Translations under genes and position numbers: made by a program
Part shown: piece by piece, positions 56,592-64,000 of the stretch
Numbering within the stretch: the first letter of the stretch is position 1
How the letters are laid out: every line of letters begins with the position of its first letter
Assembly (NCBI GenBank): GCA_017475035.1
Contig: JAFVGK010000048.1
Span: 1-64,000 of the forward strand
Origin: Blautia sp.
GTDB taxonomy: Bacteria; Bacillota; Clostridia; Lachnospirales; Lachnospiraceae
Direction of reading: 5' to 3'
DNA length: 64,000 nucleotides
The notes under the pieces: model-generated
The model's database searches: none
What the model was told of the DNA's origin: nothing
Seen by the model: only the letters and a program-made list of their open reading frames with translations

Positions 56592-58514
56592 ATGAGATGG
56601 ATGCACATGAGTAAAGCGAAAAAAAATAAGAGGTATCGTGTGAATCGTCAAGGACAGCGGACAGGAGCAGATCCTTTGTACAAGGATCTGCTTTTTCCGA
56701 TTTTAGGCGTACTTTGTGTACTGCCGTTCGTTGTCAGACTGGAAATCTACGATACGGGGTATGACAGATATGTCTGGTATGTCAGTGAGAACGGATGGAG
56801 CACGGATTTGTTTTCCCTTGCAAAAAGCAGATTGTTTGTGCTTCTGGCTATCGTGATGGCGGTGATTCTTTTGCTTCGATGGCTGTTTTTCCGTAACTCT
56901 ATGCGGTTTGGGAAAGAACTGTTTTTTTTGGCAGGGTATGGTATCTGCGTCGTTCTCTCTTCCCTTTTATCAAAATACAAGATCGCAGCGGTCAGGGGAA
57001 ATCTGGAATCCTTCGAAAATGTATTTGTACTGCTGGGATATGTGGTGCTTGCCTTCTATGTTTATGAAACCGTGCAGAGAGAAGAAGACTATCGTTTGAT
57101 ATGGCGGGGATTTCTCGTGGCTTTTATTCTGCTGGCTTTTGTGGGAATTCTGCAGATTTTCAATATCCGGCTCCTGGATCAGGACTGGATCCAGCGTCTG
57201 ATCATGAGGGAAGAGGATTATGAAGTATTGGGAGGCAGGCAGGAATATATCTTTATCGGAAGATATGTGTTCTCCACGCTTGCGAACCCGAATTACGCGG
57301 GAGTCTGGTTTTCGATGGCGTTTGTCCTGCTTTTTGCCATGTCCTGGACGGAAACAAAGAGACGGAAAAGAATTGGCCTGACTCTTCTGACCATACTGGC
57401 ACTGGTGCTGATGTGGTTCACCTATTCCAGAACGGCACTCGTATCTTCCGCCGCGGGGCTTTGCTGTGTTGTGTACCGCCGGAAGCTTGAGGAAGACCGC
57501 ATTACCGGATCCGAAAGCTTTCGTGTGAAGGAACTGATCCGGGCTGCTGTCATTTTAGCGGCGGCAGCAGCCGGACTGCTTATCCTTGACGGACTGACGG
57601 GTTTTCACTTTCTGTCGCGGTTAAAGGATTCGGGACATCAGGAACCGCTGGAAAAGATCCTGACTTTACCGGAGGGAGTGCTTGTCAGATATGACGGCAG
57701 GGAATATGTGATTTCCATGCAGGAAGGCAGGCTGCTGGTAAGAGCGGACGGAAAAACAGCGAATGACCCATTGCTTACGGATGACGGTTCTCAAGCTTCG
57801 GCACCATCGACGGAAAAAGAAACGTCCGCCTCCGGATATGAAGATGGTTTGCTGAAAGATGGCATTTTCTATATTTCCGCAAAAGATCAGGTAAAAGCAT
57901 ATCCGGATGAACGACTGGTCCCGGAGGGCTTTTCCCTTGAGGCTGCCGGTCAGAGGATGGATTTTGTCCGGGAAGACGATACGTGGTGGTATCTGACAAA
58001 GCTGGGGGAAAAAGATCAGATGGCGGAGATTCCGAAGGTGAGCTTTGGTGGACTGGAATATCTCGGTTCTTCCCGCCTTTATATCTGGTCGAGAACCTTG
58101 CCCCTTGCGGGAAAATATATCCTGGCAGGCAGTGGTCCGGACAGCTTTCCGGAAGTTTTTCCGCAAAATGATTATGCAGGAAAGGCAGTTTATGCGGATC
58201 GGGCGGAAAGGGTGATAGAATCTGCCCACAATGCATATCTGAATCAATGGATCCAGACCGGCGGACTGTCCCTGGTGTGCCTGCTTGCTTTTTATTTTTC
58301 TTTAGTGCGGAAATTCCGTCAGAAAAGAAGAAAAATGGCGGAGACACAACGTTGCGGCCGGACGATGGAGGCGGATTTGTCAAACCCGTTTGTAAATCGT
58401 CTGCAGGCCGGTGCTATGGGAGCGTTCCTATGTTTTCTTACCGCTTCCCTGTTTATTGATTCAACGGTCCAGACAGCTCCCTTTTTTTGGATTCTGGCAG
58501 GACTGATCATGTAA
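56592..58514 (+). CDS. O-antigen ligase/polymerase-like membrane protein
   Basis: A 640-residue polytopic membrane protein of the O-antigen ligase (Wzy/WaaL, PF04932) type, with about ten helices. The motif region VFSTLANPNYAGVWFSMAFV is typical, and a large extracytoplasmic loop follows (about residues 340-510). The segment AHNAYLNQWIQTGGLSLVCL is the conserved His-containing site. In Gram-positive bacteria such proteins join or polymerise surface glycans. Start uncertain: ATG 56,592 or ATG 56,607, neither with a strong ribosome site. Confidence 0.75.
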   Translation: MRWMHMSKAKKNKRYRVNRQGQRTGADPLYKDLLFPILGVLCVLPFVVRLEIYDTGYDRYVWYVSENGWSTDLFSLAKSRLFVLLAIVMAVILLLRWLFFRNSMRFGKELFFLAGYGICVVLSSLLSKYKIAAVRGNLESFENVFVLLGYVVLAFYVYETVQREEDYRLIWRGFLVAFILLAFVGILQIFNIRLLDQDWIQRLIMREEDYEVLGGRQEYIFIGRYVFSTLANPNYAGVWFSMAFVLLFAMSWTETKRRKRIGLTLLTILALVLMWFTYSRTALVSSAAGLCCVVYRRKLEEDRITGSESFRVKELIRAAVILAAAAAGLLILDGLTGFHFLSRLKDSGHQEPLEKILTLPEGVLVRYDGREYVISMQEGRLLVRADGKTANDPLLTDDGSQASAPSTEKETSASGYEDGLLKDGIFYISAKDQVKAYPDERLVPEGFSLEAAGQRMDFVREDDTWWYLTKLGEKDQMAEIPKVSFGGLEYLGSSRLYIWSRTLPLAGKYILAGSGPDSFPEVFPQNDYAGKAVYADRAERVIESAHNAYLNQWIQTGGLSLVCLLAFYFSLVRKFRQKRRKMAETQRCGRTMEADLSNPFVNRLQAGAMGAFLCFLTASLFIDSTVQTAPFFWILAGLIM

Positions 58515-58804
58515 GGATCACGAGAGCGGCTCCGCTGTTATTTTCCGGCAGAGCGAAAGTGACATCGATCCGGGAGCAGGAACAAGCCTTGAAGCCGGAC
58601 TTCCGGCTATCGTCTGCATCCCTGAAGCGGTATGATGTTCATGTACGCAATTTCAGGGATGCGCACTTTTTCATTGCGTTTGTGCAGATCATGGAGTATA
58701 ATAGTACGGCGATTTCGTGGACACTTGCTGCCGGGAGCATTTTCAGCTGTCTCCGGGGGCAGCTTTAACCTGTATATAGTAAGTATCATGCAGAGGTGAC
58801 TTAT
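58515..58804. other. Intergenic stretch before purC
   Basis: No gene is supported. It has an 11-bp inverted repeat, GCATCCCTGAA (58,616-58,626) and TTCAGGGATGC (58,652-58,662), and AAGCCGGA/TCCGGCT just before it. No purine riboswitch is recognised. Confidence 0.4.
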
Positions 58805-59512
58805 ATGGAAAAACGAGAGCAGATTTATGAGGGCAAAGCAAAAAAAGTATATGCAACGGATGATCCGGATATCGTGATCGTCAGCTACAAGGATGACGCG
58901 ACTGCCTTTAACGGAGAGAAAAAAGGAACGATTCAGGGAAAAGGCGTGATCAACAACCGCATGACGAACCTGGTCTTTAAGAAATTTGAGGAGGCAGGTA
59001 TTCCGACACATCTGATCGAGGAGCTTTCGGACAGAGAAACCGCGGTAAAAAAAGTGGATATCGTTCCGCTGGAGGTGATCGTGCGTAATGTGGCTGCCGG
59101 CAGCTTCTCCAAGCGCATGGGTGTTGCGGAAGGCACCGCGCTTGCCTGCCCGATTCTGGAGTTCAGCTATAAGAATGATGCTCTGGGAGATCCGTTTATC
59201 AACGATGATTATGCACTTGCGCTTTCGCTGGCAACCAGGGAAGAGCTGGATCAGATTCGCTCCTATACAATGAAGATCAATGAGATCATGAAAGCGTATT
59301 TCCTGCAGGCAGGCCTGAAGCTTATCGATTTTAAGATCGAGTTCGGACGCTATCATGGACAGATCCTTCTGGCGGATGAGGTGTCGCCGGATACCTGTCG
59401 TTTGTGGGATGTGAAGACGAACGAAAAACTGGATAAGGATCGTTTCCGCAGAGATCTCGGAAACGTTGAGGAAGCATACAACGAAGTGTTCCATCGTCTG
59501 GGACTGGATTGA
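58805..59512 (+). CDS. purC: SAICAR synthetase
   Basis: A 235-residue phosphoribosylaminoimidazole-succinocarboxamide synthase, which joins CAIR with aspartate using ATP in purine synthesis. It starts [20 protein letters not shown], has [20 protein letters not shown] and [20 protein letters not shown] then [10 protein letters not shown], all diagnostic. The length is normal. ATG 58,805 follows AGAGGTGAC. purB follows after 69 bases. Confidence 0.96.
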   Translation: MEKREQIYEGKAKKVYATDDPDIVIVSYKDDATAFNGEKKGTIQGKGVINNRMTNLVFKKFEEAGIPTHLIEELSDRETAVKKVDIVPLEVIVRNVAAGSFSKRMGVAEGTALACPILEFSYKNDALGDPFINDDYALALSLATREELDQIRSYTMKINEIMKAYFLQAGLKLIDFKIEFGRYHGQILLADEVSPDTCRLWDVKTNEKLDKDRFRRDLGNVEEAYNEVFHRLGLD

Positions 59513-59581
59513 AAAGAAATCAGAACAAGGAACAGAAGATAAGGCGTTTATTTCCTGCCTATCAGACAAAGGGGGAGTGTC

Positions 59582-61015
59582 ATGTCCAAAGACCGATATG
59601 TCAGCCCGCTCTCGGAGCGGTATGCCGGCAGACAGATGCAGTATATTTTTTCGCCGGATATGAAGTTTCGCACCTGGCGCAGATTATGGATTGCTTTGGC
59701 GGAGACGGAGATGGAGCTGGGCCTTGCGATTACGCCGGAGCAGATCGAGGAGCTTAAAGCCCATGCCGAGGATATCAATTATGAGGTTGCAGAGGCAAGG
59801 GAAAAAGAGGTGCGCCATGATGTGATGTCACATGTCTACGCCTATGGCGTCCAGTGCCCGAAAGCGAAAGGAATCATTCATCTCGGAGCAACCAGCTGCT
59901 ATGTCGGTGACAATACCGACATCATTCTCATGGCTGAAGCTCTGAAACTGGTACGTTCAAAACTGGTTGGCGTGATTTCGGCGCTTTCCGGTTTCGCGGA
60001 TCAGCATAAGGCACTGCCGACTCTGGCGTTCACGCACTTCCAGCCTGCACAGCCTACTACTGTGGGAAAAAGGGCGACTCTGTGGCTTCAGGATTTCGTG
60101 ATGGATCTGGAAGACCTGGAGTATGTGCTCGGTTCTTTAAAGCTTTTGGGCTCCAAGGGAACGACCGGGACCCAGGCCAGTTTTCTGGAGCTGTTTGACC
60201 AGGATCAGGAGAAGGTGGATCAGATCGATCCGAAGATTGCCGAAAAGATGGGCTTTTCGGCGTGTTACGCGGTTTCAGGGCAGACCTATTCCCGTAAGGT
60301 GGATACCCGTGTGCTGAATGTGCTCGCCGGAATTGCTGCGACCGCGCACAAGATGTCCAATGACATTCGTCTTCTGGCTCATCTGAAAGAGGTAGAGGAA
60401 CCATTTGAAAAGTCTCAGATCGGGTCCTCGGCAATGGCTTACAAGCGTAATCCCATGCGTTCCGAGAGAATTGCCTCTCTGGCCCGTTATGTGATGATCG
60501 ATGCGTTGAATCCTGCCATTACCTCAGCAGTACAGTGGTTTGAGCGGACGTTGGATGACTCTGCGAATAAGAGACTTTCTGTTCCGGAAGGCTTTCTTGC
60601 GATTGACGGCATTCTGGATCTTTGCCTGAATGTCGTGGATGGACTGGTTGTCTATCCGAAAGTGATAGAAAAACATCTGATGGCGGAGCTGCCGTTTATG
60701 GCCACGGAAAATATCCTCATGGATTCCGTGAAGGCAGGCGGTGACAGGCAGGAGCTGCATGAGCGTATTCGCACGCTCAGCATGGAAGCGGGACGCAGGG
60801 TAAAAGAGGAAGGATTGGACAACGATCTCCTCTCCAGGATTGCAGCGGATCCATCTTTCCCGATGGGGGAGGAAGAGCTTGCCGACGCAATGGATCCGTC
60901 CCGATATGTGGGAAGAGCCAGGGAACAGACTGAATGCTTCTTAAAAGAGGTAGTGGCTCCCATCCTTGCCTCTCATGCAGACATGATCGGGGCGGGATCG
61001 GAGATCCGTGTCTGA
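59582..61015 (+). CDS. purB: Adenylosuccinate lyase
   Basis: A 477-residue lyase acting twice in purine synthesis, on SAICAR (the product of purC) and on adenylosuccinate (the product of purA). It has HDVMSHVYAYGVQCPKAKGI, IHLGATSCYVGDNTDI, LPTLAFTHFQPAQPTTVGKR, and the signature loop IGSSAMAYKRNPMRSERIAS. It starts behind GGGGGAG. purC, purB and the purA start at 63,962 therefore lie together, separated only by the LemA/DUF2207 pair. Confidence 0.96.
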   Translation: MSKDRYVSPLSERYAGRQMQYIFSPDMKFRTWRRLWIALAETEMELGLAITPEQIEELKAHAEDINYEVAEAREKEVRHDVMSHVYAYGVQCPKAKGIIHLGATSCYVGDNTDIILMAEALKLVRSKLVGVISALSGFADQHKALPTLAFTHFQPAQPTTVGKRATLWLQDFVMDLEDLEYVLGSLKLLGSKGTTGTQASFLELFDQDQEKVDQIDPKIAEKMGFSACYAVSGQTYSRKVDTRVLNVLAGIAATAHKMSNDIRLLAHLKEVEEPFEKSQIGSSAMAYKRNPMRSERIASLARYVMIDALNPAITSAVQWFERTLDDSANKRLSVPEGFLAIDGILDLCLNVVDGLVVYPKVIEKHLMAELPFMATENILMDSVKAGGDRQELHERIRTLSMEAGRRVKEEGLDNDLLSRIAADPSFPMGEEELADAMDPSRYVGRAREQTECFLKEVVAPILASHADMIGAGSEIRV

Positions 61016-61085
61016 TTTTACGGCAGCATTCAGGCGGAGCATCACCGGCTGACGCCGGCGCAGCCCGGGCGGATTCAGACGCGCC

Positions 61086-61112
61086 GGATGTAAAGATTTT
61101 TATGCACAGATC
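61086..61112 (-). repeat. Dispersed element 3, copy iv
   Basis: Minus strand reads GATCTGTGCATAAAAATCTT then TACATCC, matching copies i and ii. It lies between purB and the LemA gene. Confidence 0.7.
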
Positions 61113-61172
61113 TTAACCATTTGATACCTGCGAAAGGAAATGCGGGAACACACAAGATAAGGAGGAAAAGGT

Positions 61173-61727
61173 ATGATCGTTTTAGGTATTGTATTGGCTG
61201 TAGCAGTGGTCATCGGTATTTGGGTAATTTCTGCTTATAACGGGTTTGTCCGTATGAGAAACAAAGGGGAAGAGGCTTTTTCCGCAATGGATGTTTCCCT
61301 GAAAAAGAGATATGACCTGATTCCGAATCTGGTTGAAACTGTGAAGGGCTATGCAAAGCATGAAAGAGAGACGTTAGAGGCTGTTATTGCGGCCCGCAAC
61401 CAGGCTGCCGGTGCAACAACGGCAGAGGCCAGGATTGAATCTGACGCGGCTCTTACCTCTACGCTGAAATCTCTTTTTGCCGTTGCGGAAAGCTATCCGG
61501 AGCTCAAGGCAAACCAGAACTTCATGGACCTGCAGAATCAGCTTTCCCGCATCGAGGAAGAGATCGCCGGTGCGAGAAGATATTATAATGGCGTTGTCAC
61601 GAAGTACAATACCATGACCGAAGTATTTCCGGGAAGCATTATCGCCGGTATGTTTAATTTTGCCCGCAAGCCTCTGTATGAAGTGAATTCCGAGGCAGAG
61701 AGGGAGAGCGTAACGGTTTCCTTCTGA
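61173..61727 (+). CDS. lemA: LemA family protein
   Basis: A 184-residue membrane-anchored coiled-coil protein. One N-terminal helix (IVLGIVLAVAVVIGIWVISA), then the family core KKRYDLIPNLVETVKGYAKH and NRIEEEIAGARRYYNG-like sequence (here SRIEEEIAGARRYYNGVVTK). The length is standard. The function is unknown, and it is very often next to a DUF2207 gene, as here. Confidence 0.92.
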   Translation: MIVLGIVLAVAVVIGIWVISAYNGFVRMRNKGEEAFSAMDVSLKKRYDLIPNLVETVKGYAKHERETLEAVIAARNQAAGATTAEARIESDAALTSTLKSLFAVAESYPELKANQNFMDLQNQLSRIEEEIAGARRYYNGVVTKYNTMTEVFPGSIIAGMFNFARKPLYEVNSEAERESVTVSF

Positions 61728-61800
61728 AGATTTTATTCATGGGGGTACCGCGTTTGCGGGGCATGTTGGTTTGCTTTATAATTTATAAGGAGGGGATGCG

Positions 61801-63786
61801 ATGAAGAAGCCAACCCTTATCCTGCTTTTTGTGATCTGGATCGGAGTCTTTCTTGCCGGGCTTTATGCGGCAACGCATGGCGCCGAGCCTTATACCGCAT
61901 ATAACAGTGTAAACCGGGATTATAACATGGAAACCGACAGCTATCAGACAAAGGTTGTTTTGTCTGAAAACATGTCGATGGATATTACCGAAATCATCGA
62001 CGTACGGTTCCTGGAATACCGGCATGGTATTTACCGCTATATCCCTTATAAAGGGGTGATAGAAGGCACAGGCCCGAATGGGGAGCTAAGACGTATGCCC
62101 TATGCGGCTGAAACCAGTCTGGGCTATTGTTCCGAGACAGTCAGTGACGAAAAGACCAGCGGCAATTATGTGCTTCGGGTGGGAAGCGCCGATTTTTCCG
62201 TGATCGGGCCACACAAATATACCCTGGAATATTCGTTAAAGCCCCGGGTTATGGAAAAGGACTTTTCGATCGCTTATATCAACCTTTTCCCTACGGGGTG
62301 GCAAAATATGATTCCTGCAGGGAGCAGGTTCGAGGTTTCCTTCCCGAAGGAAGTGCCCCATGAGGCTGTGAAGCTTTATATTGGCGGTTACGGGGACGGA
62401 ACCGAGGGAAATGACAGATTCCTGCTGTTGTGGACAGGAAACATTCTTTCCGGACAGCTGCTGGAGGATCTTCCTCTGGGTTCGGGCGTGACTTTGTATG
62501 CCCAGCTTCCGCAAGGATATTTTTCCGGCCTGGCAACCTTTATGCCGGTCAGCCTGGGGGTCGTGATCTGCACCCTGGCGGTCCTTCTTGTCACGCTGAT
62601 CATGTTCTTCCTGTTTGGCCGGGACCGCGAGCTGATTCCATCCATCCAGTATCAGCCTCCGGAGGGACTGGACAGTGCTGCGGTGGGATATATTATTGAC
62701 GGCGTCGTGGAGGACAGGGATATCATATCCTTGATTCTGTATTGGGCGGATCAGGGGTATCTGACAATAGAAGAAAAGGAAAAAGGAAATCTGGTTCTTC
62801 ACCGCACGATGAAGGAATTTCCTTCCGCGCAGCCCAAGTATGCCCGCATTTTCTATCAGAAACTGTTCGGGAAAGGCGACAGCGTAGAGATTAAATCCCT
62901 CGAAAAGAAGACTTTCCAGACGATTGAGGCAGCAAAGGGGCAGGTCAAGGCTTTTATACAATCAAAGGGAGACCTGTATACATCCTCGTCAAAAGCATGC
63001 AGGGTGCTTTCTTTCCTGCTTTGTACACTTCCCCTGGTGATCTTTCACCTGGTTATGATGGACAGTTCTTATCTTGCGGCAGGACAGACAGTGGTTAATA
63101 TCGCGGGAACGGCTTTTGTTCTGATTGGCTGTTTCCTTTACAGCTATATCATTGATTTGTTTTACGTGAAGTCTGAACGGGTAAGAACAGCGTATGTCGG
63201 ACTGGGTCTTGGCATGGTAACAGCCGGAATCAGCTGGATGTGCGGAGGGTATGCCGTGCGTATGGCCAGGAGGGAGATCCCTGATCTGAGGCCGGCGTTC
63301 TTTATAATCTGTCTGTGTGCGCTGGTCTGTGTCGTTTTAACCGGTTTTATGAAGAAAAGAACGGATATCTGTCTGGACTGGATGGGGCGGCTCATCGGCT
63401 TGAGAGATTTTATTGAAACGGCGGAGCTGGATCGCATGAAGGTATTGGCGGAGGATAATCCGGAATGGTTTTATCATATCCTTCCCTATGCATATGTGAT
63501 GGGATTGTCTGATATCTTTGCAAAAAAACTGGAAGGATTGGCTCTTCCTGCGCCGACCTGGTATGTTTCAGATTCGCATACAGGGTATGCCAGCTGGAAT
63601 TATTATACCTTCCATCATGTGATGATGCATGATATGGCACAGGCCACGAGGAGCCTTACCACACCGCCGCCGTCTTCTTCCGGCGGGAGCGGGAAACACG
63701 GTTCCGGCGGATTTTCCGGATTCAGCGGCGGCGGAGGCGGCTTCTCGGGAGGCGGCTTCGGCGGCGGAGGCGGCGGAAGCTGGTAA
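61801..63786 (+). CDS. DUF2207 membrane protein with glycine-rich tail
   Basis: A 661-residue protein. It has an N-terminal membrane helix, an extracytoplasmic DUF2207 domain (NYNMETDSYQTKVVLSENMS, DITEIIDVRFLEYRHGIYRY), then membrane helices near residues 255 and 400-510, and cytoplasmic segments (YIIDGVVEDRDIISLILYWA). It ends with a serine/glycine tail (GGGFSGGGFGGGGGGSW) typical of the family. It pairs with LemA in many bacteria and may form a surface or envelope complex. It starts behind AAGGAGGGG. Confidence 0.9.
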   Translation: MKKPTLILLFVIWIGVFLAGLYAATHGAEPYTAYNSVNRDYNMETDSYQTKVVLSENMSMDITEIIDVRFLEYRHGIYRYIPYKGVIEGTGPNGELRRMPYAAETSLGYCSETVSDEKTSGNYVLRVGSADFSVIGPHKYTLEYSLKPRVMEKDFSIAYINLFPTGWQNMIPAGSRFEVSFPKEVPHEAVKLYIGGYGDGTEGNDRFLLLWTGNILSGQLLEDLPLGSGVTLYAQLPQGYFSGLATFMPVSLGVVICTLAVLLVTLIMFFLFGRDRELIPSIQYQPPEGLDSAAVGYIIDGVVEDRDIISLILYWADQGYLTIEEKEKGNLVLHRTMKEFPSAQPKYARIFYQKLFGKGDSVEIKSLEKKTFQTIEAAKGQVKAFIQSKGDLYTSSSKACRVLSFLLCTLPLVIFHLVMMDSSYLAAGQTVVNIAGTAFVLIGCFLYSYIIDLFYVKSERVRTAYVGLGLGMVTAGISWMCGGYAVRMARREIPDLRPAFFIICLCALVCVVLTGFMKKRTDICLDWMGRLIGLRDFIETAELDRMKVLAEDNPEWFYHILPYAYVMGLSDIFAKKLEGLALPAPTWYVSDSHTGYASWNYYTFHHVMMHDMAQATRSLTTPPPSSSGGSGKHGSGGFSGFSGGGGGFSGGGFGGGGGGSW

Positions 63787-63874
63787 GAGCCGAAACGCGA
63801 AAGCAGCCCCTCTGCGAAACGATCCGTAGAATCAGGCTTTCGTTGAAGAAACATAGACATTATTTAGGAGACAT

Positions 63875-63958
63875 CGAGTCAACGTACAAAACTTCGTTAT
63901 GACAGGAGACATTGAGTCAACTTACAAAAACGGCGTCGTTAAGGTAGGAGGAATGGGA
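63875..63958 (+). repeat. Dispersed element 1, doubled right-hand module before purA
   Basis: GGAGACATCGAGTCAACGTA then CAAAACTTCGTTATGACA, followed directly by a second GGAGACATTGAGTCAACTTA and ACAAAAACGGCGTCGTTAAG before GTAGGAGGA. The first hairpin is absent. Confidence 0.75.
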
Positions 63959-63961
63959 TTC

Positions 63962-64000
63962 ATGGTAAAGGCTGTGGTTGGAGCAAACTGGGGCGATGAG
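63962..64000 (+). CDS. purA: Adenylosuccinate synthetase, start only
   Basis: The window ends 13 codons in. MVKAVVGANWGDE is the start of PurA (normally GxxWGDEGKG), which makes adenylosuccinate from IMP, aspartate and GTP. The ribosome site is GTAGGAGGA. Confidence 0.85.
   Translation, partial: MVKAVVGANWGDE

Noticed and set aside
58515..58804. Purine riboswitch before purC
   Set aside because: No conserved purine-riboswitch loop sequences are visible. Only a simple 11-bp inverted repeat was found.

Overview
The window looks like chromosome of a gut-type Lachnospiraceae (class Clostridia). The basis is moderate GC, strong AGGAGG ribosome sites with occasional TTG/GTG starts, sigma-A promoters, a clostridial 2-hydroxyacyl-CoA dehydratase/activase pair, a large type-2-like IleS, long-form HPF, and purC-purB-(LemA, DUF2207)-purA. 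The genus cannot be fixed from the sequence.

Region 1 (1-17.5 kb) is an accessory graveyard. After an IS1182-type transposase it follows the order of a siphophage late operon: terminase end, portal, tail chaperone, CxxC protein, tape measure. Every phage gene except the small CxxC protein is truncated or fused to something else. Intact accessory genes with their own promoters and terminators sit between the pieces: three toxin-antitoxin pairs, an AAA_14/DUF4143 ATPase, an AlbA_2 regulator, an archaeal-type ATPase with DUF234, two VOC proteins, an HTH protein and an AAA/PD-(D/E)XK ATPase. Relics of a plasmid/ICE-type ATPase and of an ATPase-TOPRIM defence-like pair are also present, several in two or three copies. 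Short repeats mark many of the joins.

Region 2 (17.5-30.3 kb) holds an oxidoreductase/epimerase pair, a zinc-ribbon protein, a secreted acidic protein, a second full AAA/PD-(D/E)XK ATPase plus relics, and a 1,896-residue secreted repeat protein. That protein is translationally coupled to a secreted peptidoglycan-binding-domain protein.

Region 3 (30.3-64 kb) is mostly core metabolism: dehydratase and activase, hpf, mntP, a mannitol/fructuronate dehydrogenase family enzyme, acyl-ACP thioesterase, tRNA-Pro, ileS, glycogen phosphorylase, an EAL phosphodiesterase, deoC, an orphan CARF nuclease of the Card1/Can2 (DUF1887) family, two ABC exporters (one frameshifted), an FMN hydroxy-acid enzyme, an O-antigen-ligase-like protein, purC, purB, LemA, DUF2207 and the start of purA.

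The most unusual signals are non-coding. (1) A roughly 90-bp two-hairpin element lies directly before the start codons of unrelated genes, always in gene orientation, and also occurs twice in frame inside the activase gene. (2) A short minus-strand transcription unit at 44.6-45.0 kb has a consensus promoter, a terminator and a string of 2-7-codon ORFs with strong ribosome sites, but no downstream gene. (3) Two further dispersed palindrome/repeat families occur. (4) Boundary repeats flank the accessory cassettes in region 1. No CRISPR array or rRNA was seen.
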